Shown here in pieces: positions 1 through 6,594 of a DNA stretch of 64,000 nucleotides. Numbering within the stretch: the stretch's first letter is position 1; each line of letters opens with the position of its first letter. Source of the DNA: OCS155 cluster bacterium AG-422-J23 (GTDB lineage Bacteria; Actinomycetota; Acidimicrobiia; Actinomarinales; Actinomarinaceae); NCBI GenBank assembly GCA_003213625.1, contig QCMT01000001.1:36615-100614 (forward strand), read 5' to 3'. Below the pieces are notes generated by a model, which worked only from the letters and a program-made list of their open reading frames with translations, was not told the DNA's origin and searched no databases. Position numbers and translations under genes: made by a program.

Positions 1-1
1 A

Positions 2-313
2 GTAATCGTAACTGATGGTTTAGAGAATGCTTCGAGAGAATACACAGGTCAAGCAATTAAAAAACTTGTGGAAGAAAAAGAAAAGGCAGGCTGGTTAATA
101 GTCTATCTTGGTTCAGATCATGATATCTACAAACAGACAAAAATAATGGGAATTGGTCCAGAGAGATCTATTCGATATAGCAAAGGCAAGTCAGATAGTG
201 TATTTAGATCAGTTCAGAGAACATCAAGAGATTATTACAGAGGTACAAAAGCCATTGATATTGAATTTACAGAAGAAGAAAGGAGAGATGCAGAAGAAGA
301 TAACCAGGTTTAA
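2..313 (+). CDS. von Willebrand A domain protein, C-terminal fragment (5' end outside window)
   Basis: The reading frame is open from the window edge and ends at TAA 311-313, giving about 103 visible residues. The first residues read VIVTDGLEN; the T-D-G triplet is the third MIDAS metal-binding element of a vWA domain. A typical next strand (GWLIVYLGSDHD) follows, then a helix region and an acidic C-terminus. The rest of the vWA fold lies upstream. Small stand-alone vWA proteins of this kind occur in actinobacteria, usually with unknown partners, and no MoxR ATPase is visible beside this one. The gene is followed by a strong terminator, so it ends its own transcription unit. The domain call is fairly sure; the role is unknown. 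Confidence 0.7.
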   Translation, partial: VIVTDGLENASREYTGQAIKKLVEEKEKAGWLIVYLGSDHDIYKQTKIMGIGPERSIRYSKGKSDSVFRSVQRTSRDYYRGTKAIDIEFTEEERRDAEEDNQV

Positions 314-339
314 TTAGCCAGACCTCCTTGGTTACCTCT

Positions 340-375
340 AAAACCTCGCAGTTTACCTTTCGACTGCGAGGTTTT
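340..375 (+). terminator. Rho-independent terminator after the vWA gene
   Basis: A perfect 13-bp stem (AAAACCTCGCAGT paired with ACTGCGAGGTTTT) encloses a 10-nt loop at 353-362. The 3' arm ends in four T and the 5' arm starts with four A, so it could work in both directions. It separates the vWA gene from the unrecognised pair downstream. Confidence 0.85.
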
Positions 376-428
376 AACTTCCAATTTGATATTTTTAAAA
401 ACTAAGTACAGAATGATGAAGAAGAAAA

Positions 429-1043
429 ATGATTTTTGATAAAAGTAAAATAACTGAAGACCATCTTAATTTTCTAAATCCGTATATAGAAAAAACTTTA
501 GATATATTTAATAATTTAAGCTCTTACAAAGATATTGATGAAAAGACTATAACTGCTCTAGATGATTTACATAAAGAAGCAATAAGTGGTGCTCTCGAAG
601 CTACAAATAAAAATAAACTTAAAACTTACGGAAAAGTCCTTTTAAGCAACCCATACAGCAGTAGGATAAAAGTCGAAAAGCTACCTGCTCCAAATTTATA
701 TTCAGTTTTGATATTCTCCACCCTATGGGTCATTAAGCTTTCAGCAATGTATATTGACATGTGGATTGACGAAGTACCTGAGGCTTCTGTAAATTCTGAA
801 GGTGAAATAGACAGGGAATTAGTATCAGCAAAGATCGATACTTCGTTAGTTTTTTTTGGAGATTCTTTTTTTGGCAACAGACAAGGTCGTAAGATATATA
901 AAGACTATCAGGATTATGAGAGAACACCATTCGGTTCAAAGTTTATGATTCTTGCTGCATTTTTTTGGCATCCATATGAGGTGAATGAAGCAATAAAAAT
1001 TATGATTCAGCAAGTAAAAGAACAAGGAGAAAATACATCATAA
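429..1043 (+). CDS. Hypothetical protein, first gene of an unrecognised pair
   Basis: A 204-residue soluble-looking protein that I do not recognise. The N-terminal third is helical and charged; the middle holds one hydrophobic stretch around residues 95-112 (NLYSVLIFSTLWVIKLSAMY), which could be a buried helix or a single membrane segment; a second aromatic-rich stretch lies near residues 173-185. There are no cysteine clusters or nucleotide-binding motifs. Its stop codon overlaps the start of the next gene by one base (TAATG), so the two are probably co-translated. A purine-rich GAAGAAGAAAAA precedes the ATG. Codon use is like that of the neighbours. Function unknown. Confidence 0.65.
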   Translation: MIFDKSKITEDHLNFLNPYIEKTLDIFNNLSSYKDIDEKTITALDDLHKEAISGALEATNKNKLKTYGKVLLSNPYSSRIKVEKLPAPNLYSVLIFSTLWVIKLSAMYIDMWIDEVPEASVNSEGEIDRELVSAKIDTSLVFFGDSFFGNRQGRKIYKDYQDYERTPFGSKFMILAAFFWHPYEVNEAIKIMIQQVKEQGENTS

Positions 1044-1705
1044 TGTTAACAGAACAACAGCTGGATAACCTAATTGAAAATGTAACGAGTAGATTTACTG
1101 AAAATAGTGCTTCTAGCTTGCATGCAAGAAGCAACTGGGATTTGGAAAGCTGCAAATGGTTTATATGGGAATTAAAGTACGGCTTAAAAGCGTCTTTAAC
1201 TGGATATGCTTCAGCAAAATATGGAAAGTTTTATCTTCCTGATTTAAGCATGTTAGGAATTACAAGATTTGCTCCGGTCGGTAGTCGAAAACAAAAGAAA
1301 AATTTAGAAAAAATTATTAAACAAAAGGGAAGTTTTAATTTGGGTAATGAATATAGAGACGTAGCAAGTGTTTACAACGATCACTTAACTATAAACACTG
1401 TTCAGTATCTAGCTGATGGAAGTCCTGAAATGTTGATGGGTTTATTAGATGATAAATATTTTATTTCAACACTTGAAAACTGGAGCAATTTTATTTTTCA
1501 TAAACCAGATAAAAATTCTGATGAAAACGATGAAGAAGCATGGGATCCGTACCTAGTACAAGATTTTATAGTAAACAACATTAATGAAAAAAATAAAAAA
1601 ATAGCAGAAGAGAATAATGAGAAAACTGATGAAAAAGAAAGTTTATTAGTTATTCCAGAGGATTTTGATGTAATAAAAGACAGATTAAAAATCTCACCTC
1701 TTTAA
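1043..1705 (+). CDS. Hypothetical protein, second gene of an unrecognised pair
   Basis: A 220-residue protein that I do not recognise, starting inside the stop codon of the previous gene. The first 150 residues look like a compact domain rich in Trp and Tyr (NWDLESCKWFIWELKYGLKA near residues 29-48). Residues from about 155 onward are acidic and Lys/Asn-rich, likely a disordered linker, before a short hydrophobic end. There is no signal peptide or catalytic motif. It converges with the Nudix/NrtR-like gene on the other strand, 24 bp away, and no clear terminator lies between them. The tight coupling with the upstream gene suggests a two-component complex of unknown purpose. Confidence 0.65.
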   Translation: MLTEQQLDNLIENVTSRFTENSASSLHARSNWDLESCKWFIWELKYGLKASLTGYASAKYGKFYLPDLSMLGITRFAPVGSRKQKKNLEKIIKQKGSFNLGNEYRDVASVYNDHLTINTVQYLADGSPEMLMGLLDDKYFISTLENWSNFIFHKPDKNSDENDEEAWDPYLVQDFIVNNINEKNKKIAEENNEKTDEKESLLVIPEDFDVIKDRLKISPL

Positions 1706-1729
1706 GGAAACCAAACGTTTAAAACTTAT

Positions 1730-2590
1730 TTATAACCTTTTTTGAGTTGGAAGCATTATATAAGATAGATAGTCTGCTTCTTTATTTCTTGTATAAAGTA
1801 ATGCAGGAGCTCCTCTTCCTTCTTGCGCCCTTTTATTTTCTGGTTTATTAGGCATTGGATTGATAAGCCTGTTACCTTTTTGATCAACTTGTTTTAAGAT
1901 TTTATTTTGAAAATTACCAAGTTCAATTGATTCAATATTATGAGTAAGTTTCCAGAAACTTTCATAAACTGCTCTTACATCACCAATCGTAAATTTTTCG
2001 TCACAGAAATCAAAAGCAAGAGGTCTAAGTGCCATTTGATCTACCATGTAATCTAATGCATCTTCTAAAATTTTATTGTGATCAAATGCCAAGACTTTTT
2101 TTTCAATATTTTTGTTTAAAACATCAGATACTTTTATATACTTAGCTTCTTTTGAATCAGTTGAAGCAATGGGGGTATGACTGGTTTGAGTAATAATTGC
2201 AAATGCTATAGACATTGTTTGTCTCCATGTTCCTTTTTTAGTTCCGTCAAATGACCATGTGTCCCTATCTGGAGTTGAATAAAAACCAGTTTGATAAATT
2301 GATGTTTTATTTTTATTTATTTTTAAGTTTAGATTTGTTTCTTCTTTCAACTCTCTGATAACAGCTTCCTCAGCACTTTCCTTTCCTCTAATGAAACCTC
2401 CAGGCAAAGCCCAGTAGTCCATATATGGTCGAAACTCTTTAGTTTTTCCAGTTTCAGAAATTCCTCTTTTTATTAGCAAAATATATAGTTCATTATTTTG
2501 AACCTTAAAGACAACACCATCTGTTGCAACAGATGGTCTAAAGTAAGCTAAAGGATTATTTAAATTTTTTGTTTTTAAGTTTTTATTCAT
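1730..2590 (-). CDS. Nudix hydrolase fused to NrtR-like DNA-binding C-terminus
   Basis: A 286-residue protein with two parts. Residues about 20-175 form a Nudix domain: the box is G65-x5-E71-x7-R79-E80-L81-x-E83-E84-x2-L87, with every metal-binding glutamate present and only the usual Gly before the last position replaced by Asn. Residues about 195-286 resemble the winged-helix of NrtR regulators (FTIGDVRAVYESFW, then a second helix with NFQNKILK). NrtR proteins are ADP-ribose-responsive repressors of NAD metabolism, and most have a degenerate Nudix box; here it is intact, so hydrolysis of ADP-ribose or a related nucleotide is plausible. It diverges from a TIR-domain gene, and TIR enzymes break down NAD+. 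Its role as regulator versus enzyme is unresolved. Confidence 0.75.
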   Translation of the reverse strand: MNKNLKTKNLNNPLAYFRPSVATDGVVFKVQNNELYILLIKRGISETGKTKEFRPYMDYWALPGGFIRGKESAEEAVIRELKEETNLNLKINKNKTSIYQTGFYSTPDRDTWSFDGTKKGTWRQTMSIAFAIITQTSHTPIASTDSKEAKYIKVSDVLNKNIEKKVLAFDHNKILEDALDYMVDQMALRPLAFDFCDEKFTIGDVRAVYESFWKLTHNIESIELGNFQNKILKQVDQKGNRLINPMPNKPENKRAQEGRGAPALLYTRNKEADYLSYIMLPTQKRL

Positions 2591-2609
2591 AAAAATATTT
2601 TAACATATA

Positions 2610-2624
2610 TTATAAATATTATAA
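2610..2624. promoter_or_regulatory. Possible operator in the divergent promoter region
   Basis: The 81-bp space between the NrtR-like gene and the TIR gene is nearly pure A/T. It contains two copies of the self-complementary hexamer TTATAA separated by three bases (2610-2615 and 2619-2624). The spacing would put the two on similar helix faces only imperfectly. A local regulator such as the NrtR-like protein could bind here, but AT-rich DNA makes such pairs easy to find by chance. Confidence 0.25.
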
Positions 2625-2671
2625 AAAATAATTCAATTGTTTATGCTTTTTAAATATATTATTTTTAGGGT

Positions 2672-3139
2672 ATGGAAAAAGATAACCCAGAAATATTCAT
2701 AAGTTTTTCAACAAAAGATTTAGATAAATGTGAACAGTTATTAAGTAAATTAGACAGAAAACATTGTAAATTTTGGTACCAAGAAAAGATTGGGATAGGG
2801 GAAGAGTATAAACAGTTAATTAAACAAAAAATCGACAACTCTATTGCATGTATTTTCTTACTTTCAGAAAATTTTTTAAATTCTGAGTTCATTAGAAATA
2901 CAGAACTTCCATGGATAGAAAACAAAGAGAATACAGCTTTAATCTATGATATTATTCCTATTCAAATTGAAAAATGCGACTGGCAAGAAATTGAGTTTTT
3001 ATCGGGTATCCAAATATATCCTTCTAAATCTAGCTCAATAGACCTTGAAAGTAATAATGATCTTGACATTATCAATTCTCATATTGCTAGATACTTAGAT
3101 AATGCGGGATATGTTAAGAAAAAAGGTTGGTTTAGGTAG
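2672..3139 (+). CDS. Small TIR-domain protein, probable NADase or signalling enzyme
   Basis: A 155-residue protein made almost entirely of one bacterial TIR domain (residues about 7-115). Visible elements are the first strand FISFSTKD (9-16), the helix ending in DNSIACIFLLS (55-65), the segment NFLNSEFI (67-74) and the candidate catalytic Glu78 in ELPWI, as in TIR proteins that cleave NAD+ or make cyclic ADP-ribose signals. A later strand IPIQIEKCDW closes the fold. No effector or sensor domain is fused, so a partner is expected. It overlaps the convergent PH-like gene by 8 bp and diverges from a Nudix/NrtR-like gene. A -10-like TATTAT at 2657-2662 lies 9 bases before the ATG. The family call is good; a role in phage defence is inference. 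Confidence 0.75.
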   Translation: MEKDNPEIFISFSTKDLDKCEQLLSKLDRKHCKFWYQEKIGIGEEYKQLIKQKIDNSIACIFLLSENFLNSEFIRNTELPWIENKENTALIYDIIPIQIEKCDWQEIEFLSGIQIYPSKSSSIDLESNNDLDIINSHIARYLDNAGYVKKKGWFR

Positions 3140-3575
3140 TAGATTGAAATTTATTAAATATATATACGATATTTAATTGTGCCGAGGTCCCTGTCTTAAA
3201 GTCATAACTAATACTTCTATCTTCACGGCTTATTAATTTCATAGAAGAAAACATTTTAAATAATCCATAAGCTCTATTTTTACCCACATTTACAATCCAT
3301 TCTGCAAAGGGAAATTCGAACACTCCTCCCATGAGGCCCAAATTTGGATTTATATAGAATATAGATCTATCAGTGGCAATCCAATCAGCTTCCATTTCGG
3401 TGATTTTTGGCCTTTGACCTATACCTAACATTCGATCAAGTATAATCTCGTCAAGCTTTCTAATTTTCCCCGCCCCACCATCAATAGGAACTTGGTTATA
3501 TTTTTCATTCACTATAGCTATAGATCTATCAGAAACTATTAAAAGCCCTGGACCTGCGGGAAGGTTGTATTCCAT
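3132..3575 (-). CDS. PH-like small protein B of a tandem paralogous pair
   Basis: A 147-residue protein, clearly paralogous to the gene just upstream on the same strand. Shared landmarks are IDGG near residues 31-34, EADWIATDRSIFYI (61-74; EANWLLTKNSLFYI in the partner), FPFAEW against FSFNNW, and a C-terminal strand SYDFKTGTSAQLNI against YYDFYVSTGSELNI. A strand reading 'ATDRSIFY' followed by a short turn and 'FPFAEW' resembles bacterial PH/GRAM-like folds, in which such strands surround one C-terminal helix. That fold guess is tentative. It starts two bases after the stop of its paralogue, so they are one operon. Its stop codon overlaps the end of the TIR gene on the other strand. Function unknown. 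Confidence 0.6.
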   Translation of the reverse strand: MEYNLPAGPGLLIVSDRSIAIVNEKYNQVPIDGGAGKIRKLDEIILDRMLGIGQRPKITEMEADWIATDRSIFYINPNLGLMGGVFEFPFAEWIVNVGKNRAYGLFKMFSSMKLISREDRSISYDFKTGTSAQLNIVYIFNKFQSTT

Positions 3576-3577
3576 TT

Positions 3578-4042
3578 TTATAACTCCAAATTATCTAAAA
3601 ATAATGAATTTACAAGAGATATATTTAATTCACTACCAGTTGAAACATAAAAGTCATAATAATCAACATAGTTATTTTTTTTAAAAGTATCGTGTAATAA
3701 AAATCTATCATTTAAAGGATCTTCAATTTTAAAAATTCTGATGCAACTAAAATTTTTCTTTTTTTTATGCATTAATCCTAAAGCACTAGCAAGTGCCCAA
3801 TTATTAAAAGAAAATTTCTCAATAGTTAAAGATTGAGAGTGAATATAAAATAAAGAATTTTTTGTTAATAACCAATTAGCTTCTTTTTTATTTTTTATCT
3901 TAAGTTTCCTATTAAATTTTTCGCAAATAACAGTACCACCATCAATAATATCCTCATCATACGTTTTTCTAAATATACGCAAACTTAAAGGGTTACATTC
4001 ATGTAAGGATGACGCAACAGGGAGGTCAGTAAAACTATTCAT
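3578..4042 (-). CDS. PH-like small protein A of a tandem paralogous pair
   Basis: A 154-residue protein if translation starts at ATG 4042. A longer frame opens at TTG 4078, but the alignment with the paralogous gene at 3132-3575 begins only just after the ATG (DLP against NLP), which supports the shorter form. It is rich in Lys, Asn and Phe and has no signal peptide. Landmarks are DIIDGG, EANWLLTKNSLFYI, FSFNNW and YYDFYVSTGSELNI. The insertion around KKKKNFSCIRIFK and a longer linker distinguish it from its partner, so the pair has diverged considerably. The two genes sit head to tail with a two-base gap. A possible PH/GRAM-like fold is inferred from strand patterns only. Confidence 0.55.
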   Translation of the reverse strand: MNSFTDLPVASSLHECNPLSLRIFRKTYDEDIIDGGTVICEKFNRKLKIKNKKEANWLLTKNSLFYIHSQSLTIEKFSFNNWALASALGLMHKKKKNFSCIRIFKIEDPLNDRFLLHDTFKKNNYVDYYDFYVSTGSELNISLVNSLFLDNLEL

Positions 4043-4094
4043 ATTTCTAAATTTAAAAGACAAAATTATTAATAACAATTATATTTAAAGTAAT

Positions 4095-4271
4095 ATGTTT
4101 GAATTCTTTAAGTTTGGTTTTCTCCCTGGTTTGTTTCATCTTTTATTCATGGCAACACTACCTTTGGCTATATTATTTGCAGTAGGGGATCAGTACTTTC
4201 TTGGTGGCATAACATTTTTTCTTGGAGCACCATTATTTAGGTCATTAAGAAATAGTTCACTAGGTTTTTAA
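4095..4271 (+). CDS. Possible 58-residue membrane protein
   Basis: An open frame from ATG 4095 to TAA 4269-4271 encodes MFEFFKFGFLPGLFHLLFMA followed by a second hydrophobic stretch (TLPLAILFAVGDQYFLGGI) and a basic end (LFRSLRNSSLGF). Two short membrane segments joined by a tight turn are likely. No strong ribosome-binding site precedes it; only AAAG lies about 5 bases upstream. It fills most of the 370-bp gap between divergent neighbours, and the remainder (4272-4375) is A/T-rich sequence in which I see no gene. Composition looks coding, but such a short gene needs conservation evidence. Confidence 0.4.
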   Translation: MFEFFKFGFLPGLFHLLFMATLPLAILFAVGDQYFLGGITFFLGAPLFRSLRNSSLGF

Positions 4272-4375
4272 ATTAAAATCCTATTCTTAAAAAGCTAATA
4301 CAAAATTTAAATTTCTCTAAATCTATTAAATAAAATTTTTAGATCTTTATTTATTATAAATTAAATAACAAATAC

Positions 4376-4404
4376 TTGACAGTAATGATTTATTATTATA
4401 AAAT
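4376..4404 (+). promoter_or_regulatory. Strong sigma-70-type promoter for the membrane nuclease gene
   Basis: A perfect -35 hexamer TTGACA (4376-4381), a 17-bp spacer and a -10 TAAAAT (4399-4404) point to a start of transcription about 2-3 bases before the ATG at 4414. There is no room for a Shine-Dalgarno sequence, so the mRNA is predicted to be leaderless or nearly so. Confidence 0.7.
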
Positions 4405-4413
4405 ATATAATAA

Positions 4414-5028
4414 ATGAGTAGATATTATTATAACAAAAGAAGAAGTAGCTCTAACTATGGAGTTGGTGGGTTCATCTTTTTTATCTACCTATTGAATATA
4501 TTTTTTGCAGCACCTCTCTTTTTTATTTGTTTAGGTGTAGTCATTTATTTTATTAAGTTGATATTTGGAAATAAAAAGACTTCAAAAAGAAGACAAGGTA
4601 CACAATCTACAAACTCTAAACAATACACAAAAAAAAGAAGATCTACACATTATTCACACGAACCTAGAAGAAGCCATGGGGAGGAAAGGATGTATGAAAT
4701 TGTTAAAGAAAAATATCCGAAGGCAACAATACTTAGAAATGAAAGGCCTAACTGGTTAAGTAATGATCTTGGAAATAACCTTGAACTGGATGTTTTTCTA
4801 CCCGATAAAAACCTTGCATTTGAATTTCACGGTGAACAACATAGAAAATATATTCCTTTTTTACATAAAAATAAAATTGAAAACTTTTATCGACAACAAA
4901 AAAATGACGAATTGAAAAGAAAAAAATGCAAACTTAAAGGTGTAACTTTGATTGAGATCTGGTTTGATGATCCACTAAACAAAAATTTTGTATCTAAAAA
5001 GATAAAACGGAGTTTTGTTGAAGAATAA
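4414..5028 (+). CDS. Membrane-anchored Vsr/DUF559-like endonuclease-fold protein
   Basis: A 204-residue protein. Residues about 18-50 form a long hydrophobic segment (one or two membrane spans), followed by a Lys/Arg/Ser-rich linker (51-90). The C-terminal domain (about 90-200) has the PD-(D/E)XK-like pattern of the very-short-patch-repair/DUF559 group: Glu124 and Asp126 in NLELDVFLPD, then Glu137 in LAFEFHGEQH, a basic helix and a final strand TLIEIWFDD. A nuclease domain tethered to the membrane is unusual for this group, and could act on incoming DNA. The gene has its own strong promoter. The frame stays open for 54 more codons past its TAA (see the next entry). The fold call is moderately sure; activity is inferred. 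Confidence 0.6.
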   Translation: MSRYYYNKRRSSSNYGVGGFIFFIYLLNIFFAAPLFFICLGVVIYFIKLIFGNKKTSKRRQGTQSTNSKQYTKKRRSTHYSHEPRRSHGEERMYEIVKEKYPKATILRNERPNWLSNDLGNNLELDVFLPDKNLAFEFHGEQHRKYIPFLHKNKIENFYRQQKNDELKRKKCKLKGVTLIEIWFDDPLNKNFVSKKIKRSFVEE

Positions 5029-5193
5029 ATTACGACACCAGATTTAAAGAATGATGTAACACAACTCGAACAATATAAATTAAAGGAACAAAAGATTAAA
5101 ACAGCAACCAATTTAAGTGAGATAGATAGTAAATTACCTTGTCTTACATGCGGGTTTTCAACTTGTAATCCTCAACATCACTATGGAGCTTAA
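5029..5193 (+). other. In-frame open extension of 54 codons after the nuclease stop, no normal start codon
   Basis: Directly after the nuclease stop TAA (5026-5028) the same frame continues for 54 sense codons to a second TAA at 5191-5193, which abuts the ATG of the protease gene. No ATG, GTG or TTG occurs in it. The predicted peptide is plausible protein: a charged helix (TQLEQYKLKEQKIK), then a Cys/His-rich end (LPCLTCGFSTCNPQHHYGA) with three Cys and two His that could bind zinc. Possible explanations are stop-codon readthrough, a recent nonsense mutation that split a longer gene, initiation at the ATT codon at 5029, or a sequencing error in the stop codon. Confidence 0.45.
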
Positions 5194-6594
5194 ATGCTGA
5201 GATATTCTAATTTTATAAAACCTTCTTTATTAATTTGGATTATTGGGTGGACGATTGTTGCAATTTACCAAATACCTATAACTATACAATCTCTTAATAA
5301 CCCATCAAATTGGCCACCAGAAGGATTTGTAATTGTTGAGAATCGTAGTGGTGACAAAATTATGATAACTGAAGAGACTGAAGAAATATTTAATCCTAAA
5401 AATCCAGAGTTATGTGATCAAAACTTCATACATACAATTGATACAAATATTGAAAACAATACGCTCTATCTTTCCTATAAAGATGACCCAACCTTTTATG
5501 GAATCAATGATTTAACTCTTAAAGTTATCCCAAGTGGCGATGATTTTTATCCAGATAAAGGTTTTAAAATACATAACTATCGTACTTTTAAATTATCTAA
5601 TGATTTATATCACGAAATTCCTTTGAATATTTATGAAAGAGTAGACGGCAATAAATATTATATTGATTTCATTCTTCAAGGTAATGGAATTGACTATAGC
5701 GAAAGTGAAATATGTTTTACTGAACTGTTGTTAAGCATCAATGAAGATAATTTCGATGAGTACATGGAAAATATACCAATGTATATCGATGATATTTTAG
5801 AACCATATTTTCAGGAAAATCCAAACGTATTTGATATTGGAGAAGATGAATACATCAAAAACTATGTAATAAATAACAAAAAAAGATTTTTAAATGAGGA
5901 TCTTCCTAAGGTGCAAGAAGCAGCATTAGTCCTCTTAAATAAATCAACTCGATATTCAGATCAAGATGATAAAGATATTTGGATATATTATCCAACCTAT
6001 TATCCAGAATTAAAAAAAGAGATTGTTATAGGTTTATTTGGTGATGTGACAAAACATGATTTTTTAACTGTATCTAACGTGTTAGAAACATTACAGATCG
6101 TTGCACCTAATTTAAAGATAACAATTTCTGATGATGGCAATGATGTTACATTACCAATACACATAGCACCTTGTAATGATCTCGTTTCTGAAAGATTTAA
6201 TGGATGCAAGGGATATGCAGCTGGTTTATATCATGGTTTTCATGACTATATTTGGGTTGACGCATCAATAAGAAATAAAGACTGGCGCTCTCATGTAATT
6301 ATCCATGAACTTGGACATGCCCTTGGACTAAATCATAATTTATGCATTGATTCAGTAATGTCTTATTCAGACTTTGCAGATGAAACAACGTATTTTAATG
6401 GTCTTGATTTAATGCAATTACGACTCCTATATCATCCTGATGCTGATAAATATCAGGGTAAAAGTTTTGAAAGCTGGGCAGTCGATTATTTCAATCTGGA
6501 TGAAGAGTTAATCAAATCATATAAAGATGATCCTTATTTAGCTTGTAACGTAGTTCAGGATGGATGGGAAAAGTATATAGATATGCAAAAATGA
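5194..6594 (+). CDS. Membrane-anchored metzincin (matrixin-like) zinc protease
   Basis: A 466-residue protein with an N-terminal uncleaved signal anchor (about residues 10-30, LLIWIIGWTIVAIYQI) and a large extracytoplasmic part. The zinc site is HELGHALGLNH, residues 371-381, the extended HExxHxxGxxH signature of metzincins, and the Met-turn SVMSY follows at about 388-392. Four cysteines around and beyond the site may form disulfides. The region between residues 35 and 280 shows no known domain and could be a propeptide or recognition domain. The gene overlaps the lipoprotein gene downstream by four bases (ATGA). Substrate unknown: candidates are wall-associated proteins, phage or host peptides. 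The catalytic call is strong. Confidence 0.85.
   Translation: MLRYSNFIKPSLLIWIIGWTIVAIYQIPITIQSLNNPSNWPPEGFVIVENRSGDKIMITEETEEIFNPKNPELCDQNFIHTIDTNIENNTLYLSYKDDPTFYGINDLTLKVIPSGDDFYPDKGFKIHNYRTFKLSNDLYHEIPLNIYERVDGNKYYIDFILQGNGIDYSESEICFTELLLSINEDNFDEYMENIPMYIDDILEPYFQENPNVFDIGEDEYIKNYVINNKKRFLNEDLPKVQEAALVLLNKSTRYSDQDDKDIWIYYPTYYPELKKEIVIGLFGDVTKHDFLTVSNVLETLQIVAPNLKITISDDGNDVTLPIHIAPCNDLVSERFNGCKGYAAGLYHGFHDYIWVDASIRNKDWRSHVIIHELGHALGLNHNLCIDSVMSYSDFADETTYFNGLDLMQLRLLYHPDADKYQGKSFESWAVDYFNLDEELIKSYKDDPYLACNVVQDGWEKYIDMQK

Noticed and set aside
1706..1729. A bidirectional terminator between the hypothetical gene and the Nudix gene
   Set aside because: The 24 bp contain no inverted repeat of useful length.
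2672..3139. A Thoeris system
   Set aside because: The TIR protein has no neighbouring ThsA-like SIR2/SLOG gene; the adjacent proteins are Nudix/NrtR-like and PH-like.
5194..6594. A phage-derived tail or lysis protein
   Set aside because: No phage structural, lysis or integrase genes are nearby, and the metzincin motif with a signal anchor fits a cellular surface protease.
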